The notes under the pieces were generated by a model. It saw only the letters and a program-made list of their open reading frames with translations, had not been told where the DNA came from and did no database searches. A stretch of DNA of 64,000 bases from Flavobacteriaceae bacterium. Lineage in GTDB: Bacteria > Bacteroidota > Bacteroidia > Flavobacteriales > Flavobacteriaceae. This document shows, piece by piece, positions 34,901 through 45,700 of this stretch. The position numbers and the translations under genes were made by a program. The stretch is taken from contig WUAI01000001.1 of assembly GCA_009827225.1 (NCBI GenBank), forward strand, positions 106,961-170,960. Reading direction: 5' to 3'. The stretch's first letter is position 1, and the number at the start of each line of letters is the position of its first letter.

Positions 34901-36237
34901 TATAGTTTCATCTCCAATCTTTCAATCACCAGGTTTCCAATATTGATCCCCTGGTCGAGACCTTCATCGATGGCCGCCCTGTAGTGAATTCCCCCATACA
35001 ACCTACTTACCGCGGCCTCTTGAGCAGCAGCATTGAAAGAGGAGAAGGAACGAACAGGCAATCCGTACGGCAGCTCCGTGTCATCCAAAAAGCTGAAATT
35101 ATCTCCAAAAATATCGGTTAATACAGTAGCGGCAGATCCCGATACCACCGAATGACCACTCACATACTCAGGGAAGGGTGGTGTTTGAAGTATCGGCTCC
35201 CAGTTTTCATCTATATTTTGATTGATGAGGGATTCGGGGCGTATTAAATTACTTCTGTATTTCTCATCCCAGCAACTGATGAATGCATCGAACATTGCAA
35301 CAGAACTCTTAGTAAACGCATAAATGGTTTCGTCAAAGTCATATTCGGCTTTTTTCGAAGCAATCTTAGTGATTCCAATCCAGTGGGCTCCCGGGGTGAT
35401 TTTCTTCGTGGCAAACATGAGATGTCCCCGTGTCACGGATACGTAAGGATTACAATCCCAAAATTGGGCTATTTCAATTTCTTCGGATTCATCGCCCTTT
35501 TTTGTGATCTCTTCGCTCACTTCGTACACTTCGATAAGTTCTTTATAGAAGTCACTTTCTTTTTCCATCGAAAAGGCCGGTGGGGGAGCAGGTTTGAACT
35601 GCGCCGCCGAATCCAGAACCATGGGTCGTATCTTATTCCAATGTGGTTCAATTCCGTCCATATAAGCCGGTGGTGTAGGTTGCCAACGCGAAGGGTCTTC
35701 AGTATCCACTGTGAATTTTGGCATTGTACGGGTTTGCTTATAAAAATCTTTGTCGAGCCATTGCAGTATATGCTCACTCACCTGTAGGCCATAGTCACGA
35801 GACTTTTCAAACTCACTCGAATTAGTTTTCTCCCAAACACCGTATAAACTATCGCGATAGGAGGCCATTCTGTCTTCAGAAAACAATAAAGTACGGCTTA
35901 CGTCCATGTGGGCAACCAAAGAGGCCAATCGGAAATTAATCGTAGTGTCATTGGCTTGCGGGACCGGTTCCAACTGGTTGAGTTGGCCGGAGAGGCTTTT
36001 GTATCCTGCATTATTCTGAATCATAATCTCATAAGCCGCGACATTTGGATAGGCGTAAATCCGGCTTGCAACAGGTGGTGAGAAAATGTCATGAACCATG
36101 ATCTCGGTGACTTTGTCGACCGTGGCGGTATAATCTTCTGCGGAAATTTCTATAGGTTCGGATGTAGAGCATCCTACCAGAAATATGGCAAGAATTAATC
36201 CAACGAGGGGAGTATTCTTAGGGTCTCTCAATTTCAT
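34900..36237 (-). CDS. vanadium-dependent haloperoxidase-like PAP2 lipoprotein
   Basis: A 445-residue exported lipoprotein (MKLRDPKN start, LVGC lipobox, Cys 23); an ATG at 36255 is also in frame. The vanadate/phosphate-binding triad of the PAP2/VHPO superfamily is complete: K326-x6-R333-P334, S360-G361-H362 in PEYVSGHSVVSG, and S411-R412...H418 in SRLYGGIHYR. H418 should bind vanadate and H362 be the acid/base. The long insertions fit bacterial vanadium haloperoxidases better than simple phosphatases. It may oxidise halide with peroxide in the periplasm or on the cell surface. It overlaps the VCBS gene upstream and the SRPBCC gene downstream. Confidence 0.82.
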   Translation of the reverse strand: MKLRDPKNTPLVGLILAIFLVGCSTSEPIEISAEDYTATVDKVTEIMVHDIFSPPVASRIYAYPNVAAYEIMIQNNAGYKSLSGQLNQLEPVPQANDTTINFRLASLVAHMDVSRTLLFSEDRMASYRDSLYGVWEKTNSSEFEKSRDYGLQVSEHILQWLDKDFYKQTRTMPKFTVDTEDPSRWQPTPPAYMDGIEPHWNKIRPMVLDSAAQFKPAPPPAFSMEKESDFYKELIEVYEVSEEITKKGDESEEIEIAQFWDCNPYVSVTRGHLMFATKKITPGAHWIGITKIASKKAEYDFDETIYAFTKSSVAMFDAFISCWDEKYRSNLIRPESLINQNIDENWEPILQTPPFPEYVSGHSVVSGSAATVLTDIFGDNFSFLDDTELPYGLPVRSFSSFNAAAQEAAVSRLYGGIHYRAAIDEGLDQGINIGNLVIERLEMKL

Positions 36238-39200
36238 AAATCTGAACTTCATCATTATTGTAAACTATTAATAAATATGGTTGGTTGTTTAGGTCGATAA
36301 CTTTTAAGTGCCTTGCCGATTTATGCTCCATGTCCAGTCCAAGTTTGGATCCGATGGTGATATCCTTCTCAGAATTGATCAAGGCACCAGAAAAACTATC
36401 GAACCGTCCGTGGAATGGGATCACGCCGAAATAATTGCCGGCCGCAAGTACACTTTTTGTTCCATTTCCATTGAAATCATATTCGGCAAATGCCATAATC
36501 GGAGCCGTTTGCAATTCCTTCGGGAATGGTACAAAATTAAAGCTATTGTCATTATTTCGCAAGAAGCCGGAGCTTAAAGTATTTACCTCGAAGACGGTAG
36601 CTTTGCTCAACATTTCTTCCCCCATAATCTCCTCGATCGATTTTCCTGCAAAATCTTTAAAGGCATTGAACTTTTTCCGAAGAAACACCATTTGTTCAGA
36701 GAGTTCATTTAAGCCTAACAACGGGTAATATTTCCCGTTTTTTTCAATTGCGATGATCGTTTCGGTAGTTCCGTTTTCATCAAAATCGGCATAATACATT
36801 CTCATAGGGGTGTTCAATGATGCCTTGAACTTTGAATTTTGCCCCCAATTTCCTAGCAAATAATCCAAATCCCCGTCTTTATCAATATCGAATGGGATGA
36901 TGCTTTGCCAAAGTCCACTCACTGGTTGATCCAGCATTTCGATTTCTTCGAAAGTACCGTTGTTGTTTTTAAAGAATTTCGGAGACATCCATTCTCCCAC
37001 CACGATCAGGTCCATTTGTCCGTCGTTGTCAAAATCTTCAGTGACGGCATCGGTGATCATCCCCAGCCGGTTATCTGTTCCTGTAGCAAATCGATACGGT
37101 CCTTCGAAATATGACTCTGGGATATTTCCGTAATCAAGAGGAGTGGAGTGATTTCCGTAGAAAACAGACATCCCTTGATTTTGTTCATTCTTCATCACCA
37201 AAACCTTACCCGTATTTGTAGGAGTTTTCGACTTCGGATCAACGATTAACTCACCTTTCCGGATATGGATAGATCTATTTTTGAGTGAATTCAATGAATT
37301 TCCAATATTGTTACCTCCTGTGCCTACCGGAAGTACGAATTGAGTCCCGTTTCTGAATGACAGGAAATCCGCTGAAACGTCTTCCGAAATGGAATCTTTA
37401 GCAAGTTCCGGGTATTCCGATAACACAAATCCGCCGTCTCTCTGAAGAAATACTTCACTCTTTTGGTTTCTTGCTCCACCCAGGAAAATATCGTCTTTTC
37501 CGTCCAGATCTATATCTCCCACCGCCAGGGCCGGCCCTCTGTCGGATACTTCATAAGGGATGAGCTTCTGATAATTAAAATCGGTGTGATTGTCTTCTTT
37601 ATGACGATAGGTAATGCCTAATTTATCACTTACTTTCCGGAAAAGCGGAAGTTCATTTTTAATCTCCTTTGAATAAGGGGTATTGTTTTTTTCTGAAAGG
37701 CTTACGGTAGAATTGACCTCCAAATTGCGCTCCACCTGGTAGGTGTTGTTCGGCCAAATTATCTTTACCGAGTCGATTGATGTGGCGCTTCCTATGCCGA
37801 AATGTATTATCGGTTCACTCGAAGCTTGCCAACCTTTGCAAGGGTAAAGCTCCCTGAACTGGACATTTCCGTTCTGGTATAAATATACCTGGGTACCAAT
37901 TCCATGTCCGTTGCCAGAGTTCAGTTTGAATCGAAGTTTTAAATAGTTGGCGTTTTCCGTATTGTTTCGATAGATCCCGGCAGATTCATTAATATTATTG
38001 GTTACAATATCGAGGTCTCCGTCTCCATCAAGATCACCAATGGCAGTTGCTCCGGAAACCGTGGCAATATTTTTGATCCAAAGGTTATTTTTATTTTCGA
38101 AGGCCCCATCGCCCGAACCTTTGAACATATAATTAGGAACCACACCCGAAGGCATCATTTCAAGGGCAGTTTGGTCGACCAGGCGGGTATCGTTGATCTT
38201 CGTTCGAATCTCCTCACTGGATACGAAACGTATAAAGTCCAGGTCGTTCGGTCGTTTTGGAATACCATTGGAAACAAAGAGATCCTGTGCGCCATCCATG
38301 TCATAATCACCGAAGAGGGCACTCCAGCTCCAGTCTGTGGCAGAGATTCCACCGAGTATGGCAGCTTCACTGTATGGCTTGCCCTGGTTATTCAGAAAAA
38401 GCATATTCCGAGTAAACTGATAATGGTAACCGTATTGTTCCGTACGCATTTTAAGGGTCTGATAGGTATCATCACCTTCCGAAGATTTCAATACTTTCTC
38501 ATCCTCGGGAGACATGTCCAGCGAAATTAAATCGGGCCAGCCATCATTGTTGATATCGGCCGCGTCATTTCCCATCGAAAACCGGGAGGTATGCCCAAAA
38601 TAGTCTCGTAAGCTCTCTGTAAAAGTTCCATCTCCATTGTTGAGATAATAGTAATCGTCTTCATGGAAATCGTTACCCACGTAGATATCGGGGTGTCCGT
38701 CTTTATTAAAATCAGAGATTGCAAGACCTAATCCGTAACCATTAATGCCTCCATAAATTCCTGCAGCTTCACTCACATCGACAAAACGTCCATTGTCGTT
38801 TCTCATGAGGCGGTCACCGGTTTTCTCATTGCGTTCTTCGCGAATCTGAGCTCTTCCAAAGGACTCTTCCGTATGAACCGCATGATTCAAAAGATACAGA
38901 TCGAGGTCACCATCCATGTCATAATCGAAGACTGCAGCCGTGGTCCCATAGGTTTGCAGATCGAGGCCGTATGCCGCGGCGCTTTCTGTAAAGGTGTTAT
39001 CTTGATTATTGATAAAAAGCTCATTGTGGCCCTTGAAATCATTGATGCCTACCACCGACACTACATAAATATCCAACCAGCCATCGTTGTTGAAATCGGC
39101 CATAATCGTTCCGGTATTCCAGGTGCTCATACCTTCGGTACCCGATGATTCCGAAATATCTTCAAACTGAAAATCCCCTTTATTTAGATATAACTTATTT

Positions 39201-39472
39201 CTTTCCTGATTAGCGCTAAAATAAAGATCCGGAAGTCCGTCGTTATTGATATCTCCCATGGCAACGCCGCCACCGTTGTAGAAATACAGATAATCAAGAA
39301 TATTAAGTTGGTCGCTTTCGGTAATATTATTTTGAAAATCCACGCCTGTTTTTGAGGCTGGAATCAGGTCAAAAAGATAGTCTTCATTATTACAACTTAC
39401 CAGAAATGTAAGCGATAGAACGACCAGGGATATTTTAGTTATTAACCGCAAATACTCTCGGTTTTTCATCAT
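36218..39472 (-). CDS. VCBS/UnbV (CRTAC1-like) repeat lipoprotein, third copy
   Basis: A 1084-residue exported lipoprotein (signal to FLVSC) packed with FG-GAP/VCBS repeats carrying Ca-binding loops such as DINNDGLPDLYF, DFNNDGWLDIYV and DYDMDGDLDLYL. An ASPIC/UnbV domain lies near the middle (GNGHGIGTQVYLYQ, HFGIGSATSIDSV), followed by a second set of repeats. Such proteins form seven-bladed propellers stabilised by Ca and often bind sugars or matrix. It is the third of three tandem paralogues and overlaps the second by 38 bases and the haloperoxidase gene by about 20-38 bases. Possible surface glycan-binding role; no catalytic motif seen. Confidence 0.85.
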   Translation of the reverse strand: MMKNREYLRLITKISLVVLSLTFLVSCNNEDYLFDLIPASKTGVDFQNNITESDQLNILDYLYFYNGGGVAMGDINNDGLPDLYFSANQERNKLYLNKGDFQFEDISESSGTEGMSTWNTGTIMADFNNDGWLDIYVVSVVGINDFKGHNELFINNQDNTFTESAAAYGLDLQTYGTTAAVFDYDMDGDLDLYLLNHAVHTEESFGRAQIREERNEKTGDRLMRNDNGRFVDVSEAAGIYGGINGYGLGLAISDFNKDGHPDIYVGNDFHEDDYYYLNNGDGTFTESLRDYFGHTSRFSMGNDAADINNDGWPDLISLDMSPEDEKVLKSSEGDDTYQTLKMRTEQYGYHYQFTRNMLFLNNQGKPYSEAAILGGISATDWSWSALFGDYDMDGAQDLFVSNGIPKRPNDLDFIRFVSSEEIRTKINDTRLVDQTALEMMPSGVVPNYMFKGSGDGAFENKNNLWIKNIATVSGATAIGDLDGDGDLDIVTNNINESAGIYRNNTENANYLKLRFKLNSGNGHGIGTQVYLYQNGNVQFRELYPCKGWQASSEPIIHFGIGSATSIDSVKIIWPNNTYQVERNLEVNSTVSLSEKNNTPYSKEIKNELPLFRKVSDKLGITYRHKEDNHTDFNYQKLIPYEVSDRGPALAVGDIDLDGKDDIFLGGARNQKSEVFLQRDGGFVLSEYPELAKDSISEDVSADFLSFRNGTQFVLPVGTGGNNIGNSLNSLKNRSIHIRKGELIVDPKSKTPTNTGKVLVMKNEQNQGMSVFYGNHSTPLDYGNIPESYFEGPYRFATGTDNRLGMITDAVTEDFDNDGQMDLIVVGEWMSPKFFKNNNGTFEEIEMLDQPVSGLWQSIIPFDIDKDGDLDYLLGNWGQNSKFKASLNTPMRMYYADFDENGTTETIIAIEKNGKYYPLLGLNELSEQMVFLRKKFNAFKDFAGKSIEEIMGEEMLSKATVFEVNTLSSGFLRNNDNSFNFVPFPKELQTAPIMAFAEYDFNGNGTKSVLAAGNYFGVIPFHGRFDSFSGALINSEKDITIGSKLGLDMEHKSARHLKVIDLNNQPYLLIVYNNDEVQIYEIERP

Positions 39473-42400
39473 TAATTGCTGTGATCAGGAAGGTATTTCC
39501 ATCTTTATCCCTGAATTTAGAGATATGTTTGATCTCTTCGCGAATAAAGAATCCACTGCTATCATAATCGGACCATTGGAAATTCATATTGCCGTCATTG
39601 AGCAACACACTTCCATAATTGGCGTCAAGCCTCGAATACTGTGGTCTGAATTCATAATTGTTTCCTCCCATGATAATATCGATGTTACCGTCCTGGTTCA
39701 CATCGGTACAGGCAATTCCGCATACACACGATAGTTGTGTTTGTGGGGGAAGGGTTACAATGCTGAAGTTTCCATTTCCATCATTAATGGCTATAATGGA
39801 AGACGAAGTATTTACCTCCTTTTTTTGAGCTTTATTCAATTTTTCTTCTGAGAAGAGCTGTTGAATCGATTTTTTGGCATATTCAGAAGCTTTGAGGTTT
39901 TCCTTTTTCAATGATACCATTTGAGATAAGATCTCCTGCTTTTGGTGAATAGGCATATCACGACCCTCGATTTGCTGGGTAACGATTTGTTCGATCGTTC
40001 CGTTATTATCAAAATCGCTTACCCACATTTTCATAATATTAGAATCACTGGGTTGGTAGTGAAGGTTTTCTCCCTGGTTCCCCAGTATAAGATCGATATC
40101 ACCATCGCCATCCAGATCTTCAGGATGCACTACATTCCACCATCCTTGCAACGAATCCAGGTTGGATGGATGTAACTCAAATTTTCCATTGTTGAATTTA
40201 TAGACTTTCGGGCTACCCCAATCGGACACCGTTACCAGTTCATCGGCGGCATCTCCATCCAAATTGATCCATCGTGCATCTGTGATCATTCCACTTTTCT
40301 TGGTGGCGATCCCTACCTCTCGGAACGTATTGACAAAGGTACCGTCGCCCTGATTCTCCAGGAACGTGTGATCCGGGTCCACCCCGTAAATCCCAATAAT
40401 ACTTCGGGAGCCTACGAAGACATCAAGATCTCCATCTCCATCTGCATCATTCACCGCCAGCGAAGACAAATTTTTACTACCAGGAGGAAATTTCAAATCT
40501 GATTTACTGAAATTCCCCTTTCCGTCGTTATAATACAATCGGATACTTTCGGTCATGGTGGCATTCACCTGGTTTCCTCCAGAGGCTACCATAAGATCGA
40601 GATCGCCGTCATTGTCGGCATCAAAAAGTACTGCATCGGTGTCTTCCATTTCCGAATCTGCATCAAAGGCATTCATACTTTTAGGCGTTAAGTTTCCATT
40701 ACCCGTATGCATATTTAAGAAACCAGCTTGTCCTTTTGCACCTCCAATAAAGACATCTTCATGTCCATCTCCATTTACATCGCCAATCGCAATGGCTGGT
40801 CCTTCTTCAGAAATCTTTTTATAGATCAAGCCTTCATAATCAAAGTCGTTGTAATTGTTTTCTTCGTGTTTCACTAAAGCCGAATTCGATACTTCCTTTA
40901 AAAATGGGTCTTTCATACTCGGATTCGGAATCACATAATCTGCAACGGCTTCCGCTTGTTTCAAGGTGATGGTTTGGTTGGCCTCTATTTCTGTGAGTAA
41001 TGAAGTTTTATCATTTGGCCAAATCACTCTTAGTGAATCTACTTTTTGATAGGAACCCAACCCGATGGTCATAGGATATTCCATAGAAGACTGGAACCCT
41101 CTGGATGGGATTAATTCTTGTAATACCACCTGATCATCATAATAGAGTTTTACCGTGGTACCAACGGCGAATTGGTTCATATCCATACCTTCAAAAATCA
41201 ACTTGATGAAGTTGTTATCCGTCATTTCTGAAGTATTATTTCGATACACAAATGAGGTCATATTTACGTTGTTGACCACCAGGTCCAAATCTCCGTCGTT
41301 GTCAAGATCTCCATAGGCGGCACCATTGGAAAGGCTGGGAGCACCCAGACCCCAATTAGCAGCTTCATCGGTAAAGGTAAGATCCTTATTATTCTTGTAA
41401 GCGTAATTAGGTAATGGAACTACCGGCATTTTTTCGATGATAGAATCAATTGCCTCTTTCTTTCCGGTTAAAGCCATATTCTGGATAATTTCGTTGGCGA
41501 AGAAATCCACAAAGTCCAGATCCGTAAGGTCATGATTGATACCATTCGTCACAAAGATATCACGGTAGCCATCGTTATCCATGTCGAACATAAGTCCGGA
41601 CCAACTCCAATCCGTAGCCGAGATGCCACTGTAGTACGCTATTTCAGAATATGAACCGTTTCCATTGTTTAACTGTAGCGTATTCTGAATGTATTGCTGG
41701 TAAAAGTCCTTGCTCTGCTTGAGTTTAAATACATTGTATCCTTCAAATTCCATTACCGATTTAACCCGTTGGTCTCCATCGGGAAGCATATCGGTGATAA
41801 ATATATCAGCATTACCGTCGTTATTGATATCTGCCATGTCAACACCCATCGCTGAAAGGCATAAATGGGACATATAATCTTTGATGCTTTCGGTAAAGGT
41901 TCCGTCCTGGTTATTGATATAGAGATAATCTCTTTCGTAGAAGTCGTTCGAAACGTAGATATCGGGATAAAGATCATTGTTGATGTCACTGATCATTACT
42001 CCTAATCCAAAACCTATGAGACTTCCATAAATTCCGGCCTCTTCACTTACCTCCACGAACTTCCCATTGTCATTCCGAAGTAACATATCGCCCACACCCC
42101 GGAATATCTTTGGGACATCCCAATTCTGTGCTCTAACTTCCCTTTGGTGAGCAAAACCAAGCGTACTTACCGGGATATTACTATTATTTAAGATGTAAGC
42201 ATCCAGGTCCCCATCTTTGTCGTAGTCGAAGAAAGTGGCATGAGTTGTAAATCCTGTTTCGGCAAGACCGTACTCTTCAGCTTCTTCTGAGAATGTAAGA
42301 TCACCGTTGTTGATATACAGGTCGTTGTTGTGGTTATCACCTTCCATATTACCCGCGTTACTTACATAAATATCGAGCAAGCCATCATTATTCACATCCA

Positions 42401-42776
42401 CCATAACCACACCTGTGGACCACGGTTTGTTTCCGGTTACACCCGCACTTTCTGAAATGTCTTTAAATTTAAAATCACCCTCGTTCAGGTATAATTTATT
42501 CTCTCCCATGTTGGCAGTGAAATAAATGTCGGACAAACCATCATTATTGATGTCACCGATAGCTACACCACCTCCATTGTAGAAGTTCCGGTATTTGAAT
42601 ATGTTGAAATCCTTTTGGTTCTCAACCACGTTGATAAAATCGACTTGCGTTTCCGAGGCAGGCAATTGAGTGAATAATTTGGAAGAGAATTGGTTGTTCT
42701 CCTTTTTATCTTCGGAATTACAACTTACCAATGAGATAGCGATAACTGAAAAAATATAGAAACTGGTACGAATCAT
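39435..42776 (-). CDS. VCBS/UnbV (CRTAC1-like) repeat lipoprotein, second copy
   Basis: A 1113-residue lipoprotein with signal sequence ending AISLVSC. Many Ca-loop repeats are visible in both halves (DINNDGLSDIYF, DVNNDGLLDIYV, DYDKDGDLDAYI, DLDGDGDIDLIL), with an ASPIC/UnbV domain between them (FAVGTTVKLYYDDQ, TIGLGSYQKVDSLRVIW). It has the same domain order as the two neighbours, so all three come from duplication, but no long identical stretch is seen, so the duplication is old. It starts 10 bases after the stop of the first copy. The Ca-rich surface could bind glycans or a partner such as SusC/D; this is inference. Confidence 0.85.
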   Translation of the reverse strand: MIRTSFYIFSVIAISLVSCNSEDKKENNQFSSKLFTQLPASETQVDFINVVENQKDFNIFKYRNFYNGGGVAIGDINNDGLSDIYFTANMGENKLYLNEGDFKFKDISESAGVTGNKPWSTGVVMVDVNNDGLLDIYVSNAGNMEGDNHNNDLYINNGDLTFSEEAEEYGLAETGFTTHATFFDYDKDGDLDAYILNNSNIPVSTLGFAHQREVRAQNWDVPKIFRGVGDMLLRNDNGKFVEVSEEAGIYGSLIGFGLGVMISDINNDLYPDIYVSNDFYERDYLYINNQDGTFTESIKDYMSHLCLSAMGVDMADINNDGNADIFITDMLPDGDQRVKSVMEFEGYNVFKLKQSKDFYQQYIQNTLQLNNGNGSYSEIAYYSGISATDWSWSGLMFDMDNDGYRDIFVTNGINHDLTDLDFVDFFANEIIQNMALTGKKEAIDSIIEKMPVVPLPNYAYKNNKDLTFTDEAANWGLGAPSLSNGAAYGDLDNDGDLDLVVNNVNMTSFVYRNNTSEMTDNNFIKLIFEGMDMNQFAVGTTVKLYYDDQVVLQELIPSRGFQSSMEYPMTIGLGSYQKVDSLRVIWPNDKTSLLTEIEANQTITLKQAEAVADYVIPNPSMKDPFLKEVSNSALVKHEENNYNDFDYEGLIYKKISEEGPAIAIGDVNGDGHEDVFIGGAKGQAGFLNMHTGNGNLTPKSMNAFDADSEMEDTDAVLFDADNDGDLDLMVASGGNQVNATMTESIRLYYNDGKGNFSKSDLKFPPGSKNLSSLAVNDADGDGDLDVFVGSRSIIGIYGVDPDHTFLENQGDGTFVNTFREVGIATKKSGMITDARWINLDGDAADELVTVSDWGSPKVYKFNNGKFELHPSNLDSLQGWWNVVHPEDLDGDGDIDLILGNQGENLHYQPSDSNIMKMWVSDFDNNGTIEQIVTQQIEGRDMPIHQKQEILSQMVSLKKENLKASEYAKKSIQQLFSEEKLNKAQKKEVNTSSSIIAINDGNGNFSIVTLPPQTQLSCVCGIACTDVNQDGNIDIIMGGNNYEFRPQYSRLDANYGSVLLNDGNMNFQWSDYDSSGFFIREEIKHISKFRDKDGNTFLITAINDEKPRVFAVNN

Positions 42777-42786
42777 TTATTGGAAA

Positions 42787-45700
42787 TTATTTTTTTAATT
42801 TCAAAAAAAGAGGTTGGTCATTATTTCGGGTGATGACCAATAGGTCTTCCCCCTGATAGTTTATTTTACGAATGTTTCTGATGGCTCCTGAAATGTTCAA
42901 TTTCTGAGGTTTGGCCTCTGTAAAAAAGCCATTTTTATCGTTCCATAAAACTATCCCGTGCGAGGCGTCTAAACTACTTAATTGGGTGCTTATTTCAAAA
43001 TTATTTCCACCCAAAAGAAGGTCCGGATAGCCGTCGTTATTGAAGTCTTCAATATAAATTGCATTTACGCTGGAAACCTGACTAAAAAAAGGAAGTTGCT
43101 TCATTTCAAAAGTGAAGTTCCCCTTATTTTCGAAATAGCTGGTTGCCATTATGTGCACTTTTTGCTTCATTGATTCTGACAGTTTTTCCTCATCAAAAAT
43201 TTCCTCCAGTTTTGCCCTGGCAAAAGCATTATAGGAAAGGAACTTTTTATTGATCCCTGGCATTTGCTTTGCCAATTCATCCTTAGATGGCAAAGGAGTC
43301 TCTATTCCCTGATAGAAATAGGTGACTACCGTTTCGACACTCCCATTTTCATCGAAATCCACTGTGTACTTTTGAACCGGCGAATCTATAGAAGCTTTTA
43401 ATCGGGAGTTCAGCCCCATATTGCCGGCAATTAGATCTATATCACCATCCTTGTCAAAATCGGCCGCTTTGATCACATTCCAAAAACCATGAGTATCTTC
43501 AAGACCCTGAACTTCTACTCTTTGAGGACCCTCAGGGCTTTGTTCATACACTGAAATGGGCTCCCAGTCGCCGGCGATGATTATTTCATTAGTTCCGTCC
43601 TGGTTGAGATCGGCGACTTCAAAGTCATTAATTCCAGAGGTGAATGAATCGGTGATGCAGTTTTCTTCCATCACTTCAAATTTTGAATCCGAATAAGTAA
43701 AAGTGGTGAGTAGATTCGAAAATTCAAGGGATGGTTTATATGATGAGATCATAAATTCCAGTTGTCCATCTTTATTCAGGTCGAATGCTTTTATTCTTGA
43801 GGCGTGAAGCGGATACTGCAAATCGGAGTTTGTACTTTTTTCGAAGGAACCATTATTATTCACATACATTCTTGGGAAAAGGGCATTGCCCGATTCGAAT
43901 TCATTCCCGGCACTCACAACAAAAAGTTCCGGATATCCATCATCGTTGATATCCATGGACAGATGAGAAATATCCTCATTAATTGCATCCTGCGAGAATA
44001 GTGATTCCTGCTGGTTGACAAAGGTGCCGTCTTTTTGCTGCACCAAGAGCTGAGAAGGCTGTCCTTTGGCTCCACTGATAAATATGTCATCAAAACCGTC
44101 ATTGTTCGTATCGGCAATCGAAACATCTGGTCCTTCATTGCTTTTGGCGAAGGCCATTAACGGATTCCGATTAAAATCCAAAGTAGCATTCTCGTCGTGT
44201 GTAAAATCAACAAGTGGATCGACATTTTCGAACAACCCTGTCTCTTGGTTAGATTTTTCCTCATAGTAATCTCCACTTGCATTTGCTTGTTTCAGGGTCA
44301 ATTCTTTATTCGGAGTTATCTCATAGAGTACCTCGTAGGTTTTATCAGGCCAAACCACATGAACTGAATCCACAACTTTATTGGACCCGAGTCCGAAGTG
44401 AAGGGTAGGAGACACCGCCGAAAGATATCCGCGAGAGGTAAAGTTTTCTTTAAGCATAACTTCACCTTTGGTATAAACATTCACCTTTGTGCCAATTCCG
44501 AATCTATTATGATCGGTCCCTTCAAAATTTATCGTCAGCCAGTTTATTGAATCATTTGCGATGGTGTTTTCCAATAAAAACACTTCCTCATTTACATTAT
44601 TGGTCACTATATCCAGGTCTCCATCTTTATCCAAATCTGCGTAAACTGCCCCATTGCTGAATGAGGGCCCCGTATTACTCCATGTTTCAGTCATATTTTC
44701 AAAACCTTGTCCAGGTACATTTCTGAAGAAGTAATTCAATGTTTTCTTTTCCGGGATCTTATCGATAAAGGCCATTTCCTTCTCATCCATGCCGGCACTT
44801 AAGGACTTCTGGATTTCTTCGTTAGCAATAAAGTTGATAAAATCCATGTCGTTGGTGGCGCCCAGAATTCCATTCGTAATGTAGATATCATTGTAACCGT
44901 CCATATCAAAATCGGCAATAAGGGGACTCCAGGACCACTCGGTGGCGGCAATTCCATTTTGATAAGCTGTTTCACTGAAGGTTCCATTACCATTGTTTAT
45001 ATGCAGGGTGTTTTGCATGAATTGGTAGGAATAACCATTCTTGATATAATTATTGTAGATCTGATAGTTAAATTCGGTGCCAGATGATTTGTAGGTAGCC
45101 AGATCTTCTGGTAACATATCCACGGAAACAATATCGGTGAGACCGTCATTGTTGAGATCGGCTATATCATTGCCCATTGAATAATGGGTGGTATGTCCTA
45201 GTTTTTTAGAATCGACAGTGATGACTTCATTGAAGGTCTTGTCACCTTGGTTCATATAGAGGTAATCGTTCTCAAAGAAGTCATTGCCTATATAAATATC
45301 TGGATAGCCGTCATTGTTCAGGTCACTCACGGCAACCCCAAGACCGTATCCAAATTTGCTCTGAATGATACCTGCTGCTTCTGAAATATCCACAAACTGC
45401 CCGTTTTGATTCTCGAACAACTTATCGCCGGATTTCATATCGGGGATATAGCGTTGGGAACCTTTGCCATAATTTTGATTCGGATTAACGGAATGATTCA
45501 TAAGAAACATATCGAGGTCGCCATCGAGATCAAAATCAAAAAAGGTAGCCTGGGTAGAGAAGCCGCTAAAATCCAAACCGTATTCCGAAGCTCTTTCGGT
45601 AAACGATGGGATACCATTTTCGTCCGGGCCGTTGTTCACATATAAAAGGTTGTTTCCGGTGATTCCTTTATAAGATCCCAGTTTGCATAGGTATATATCA

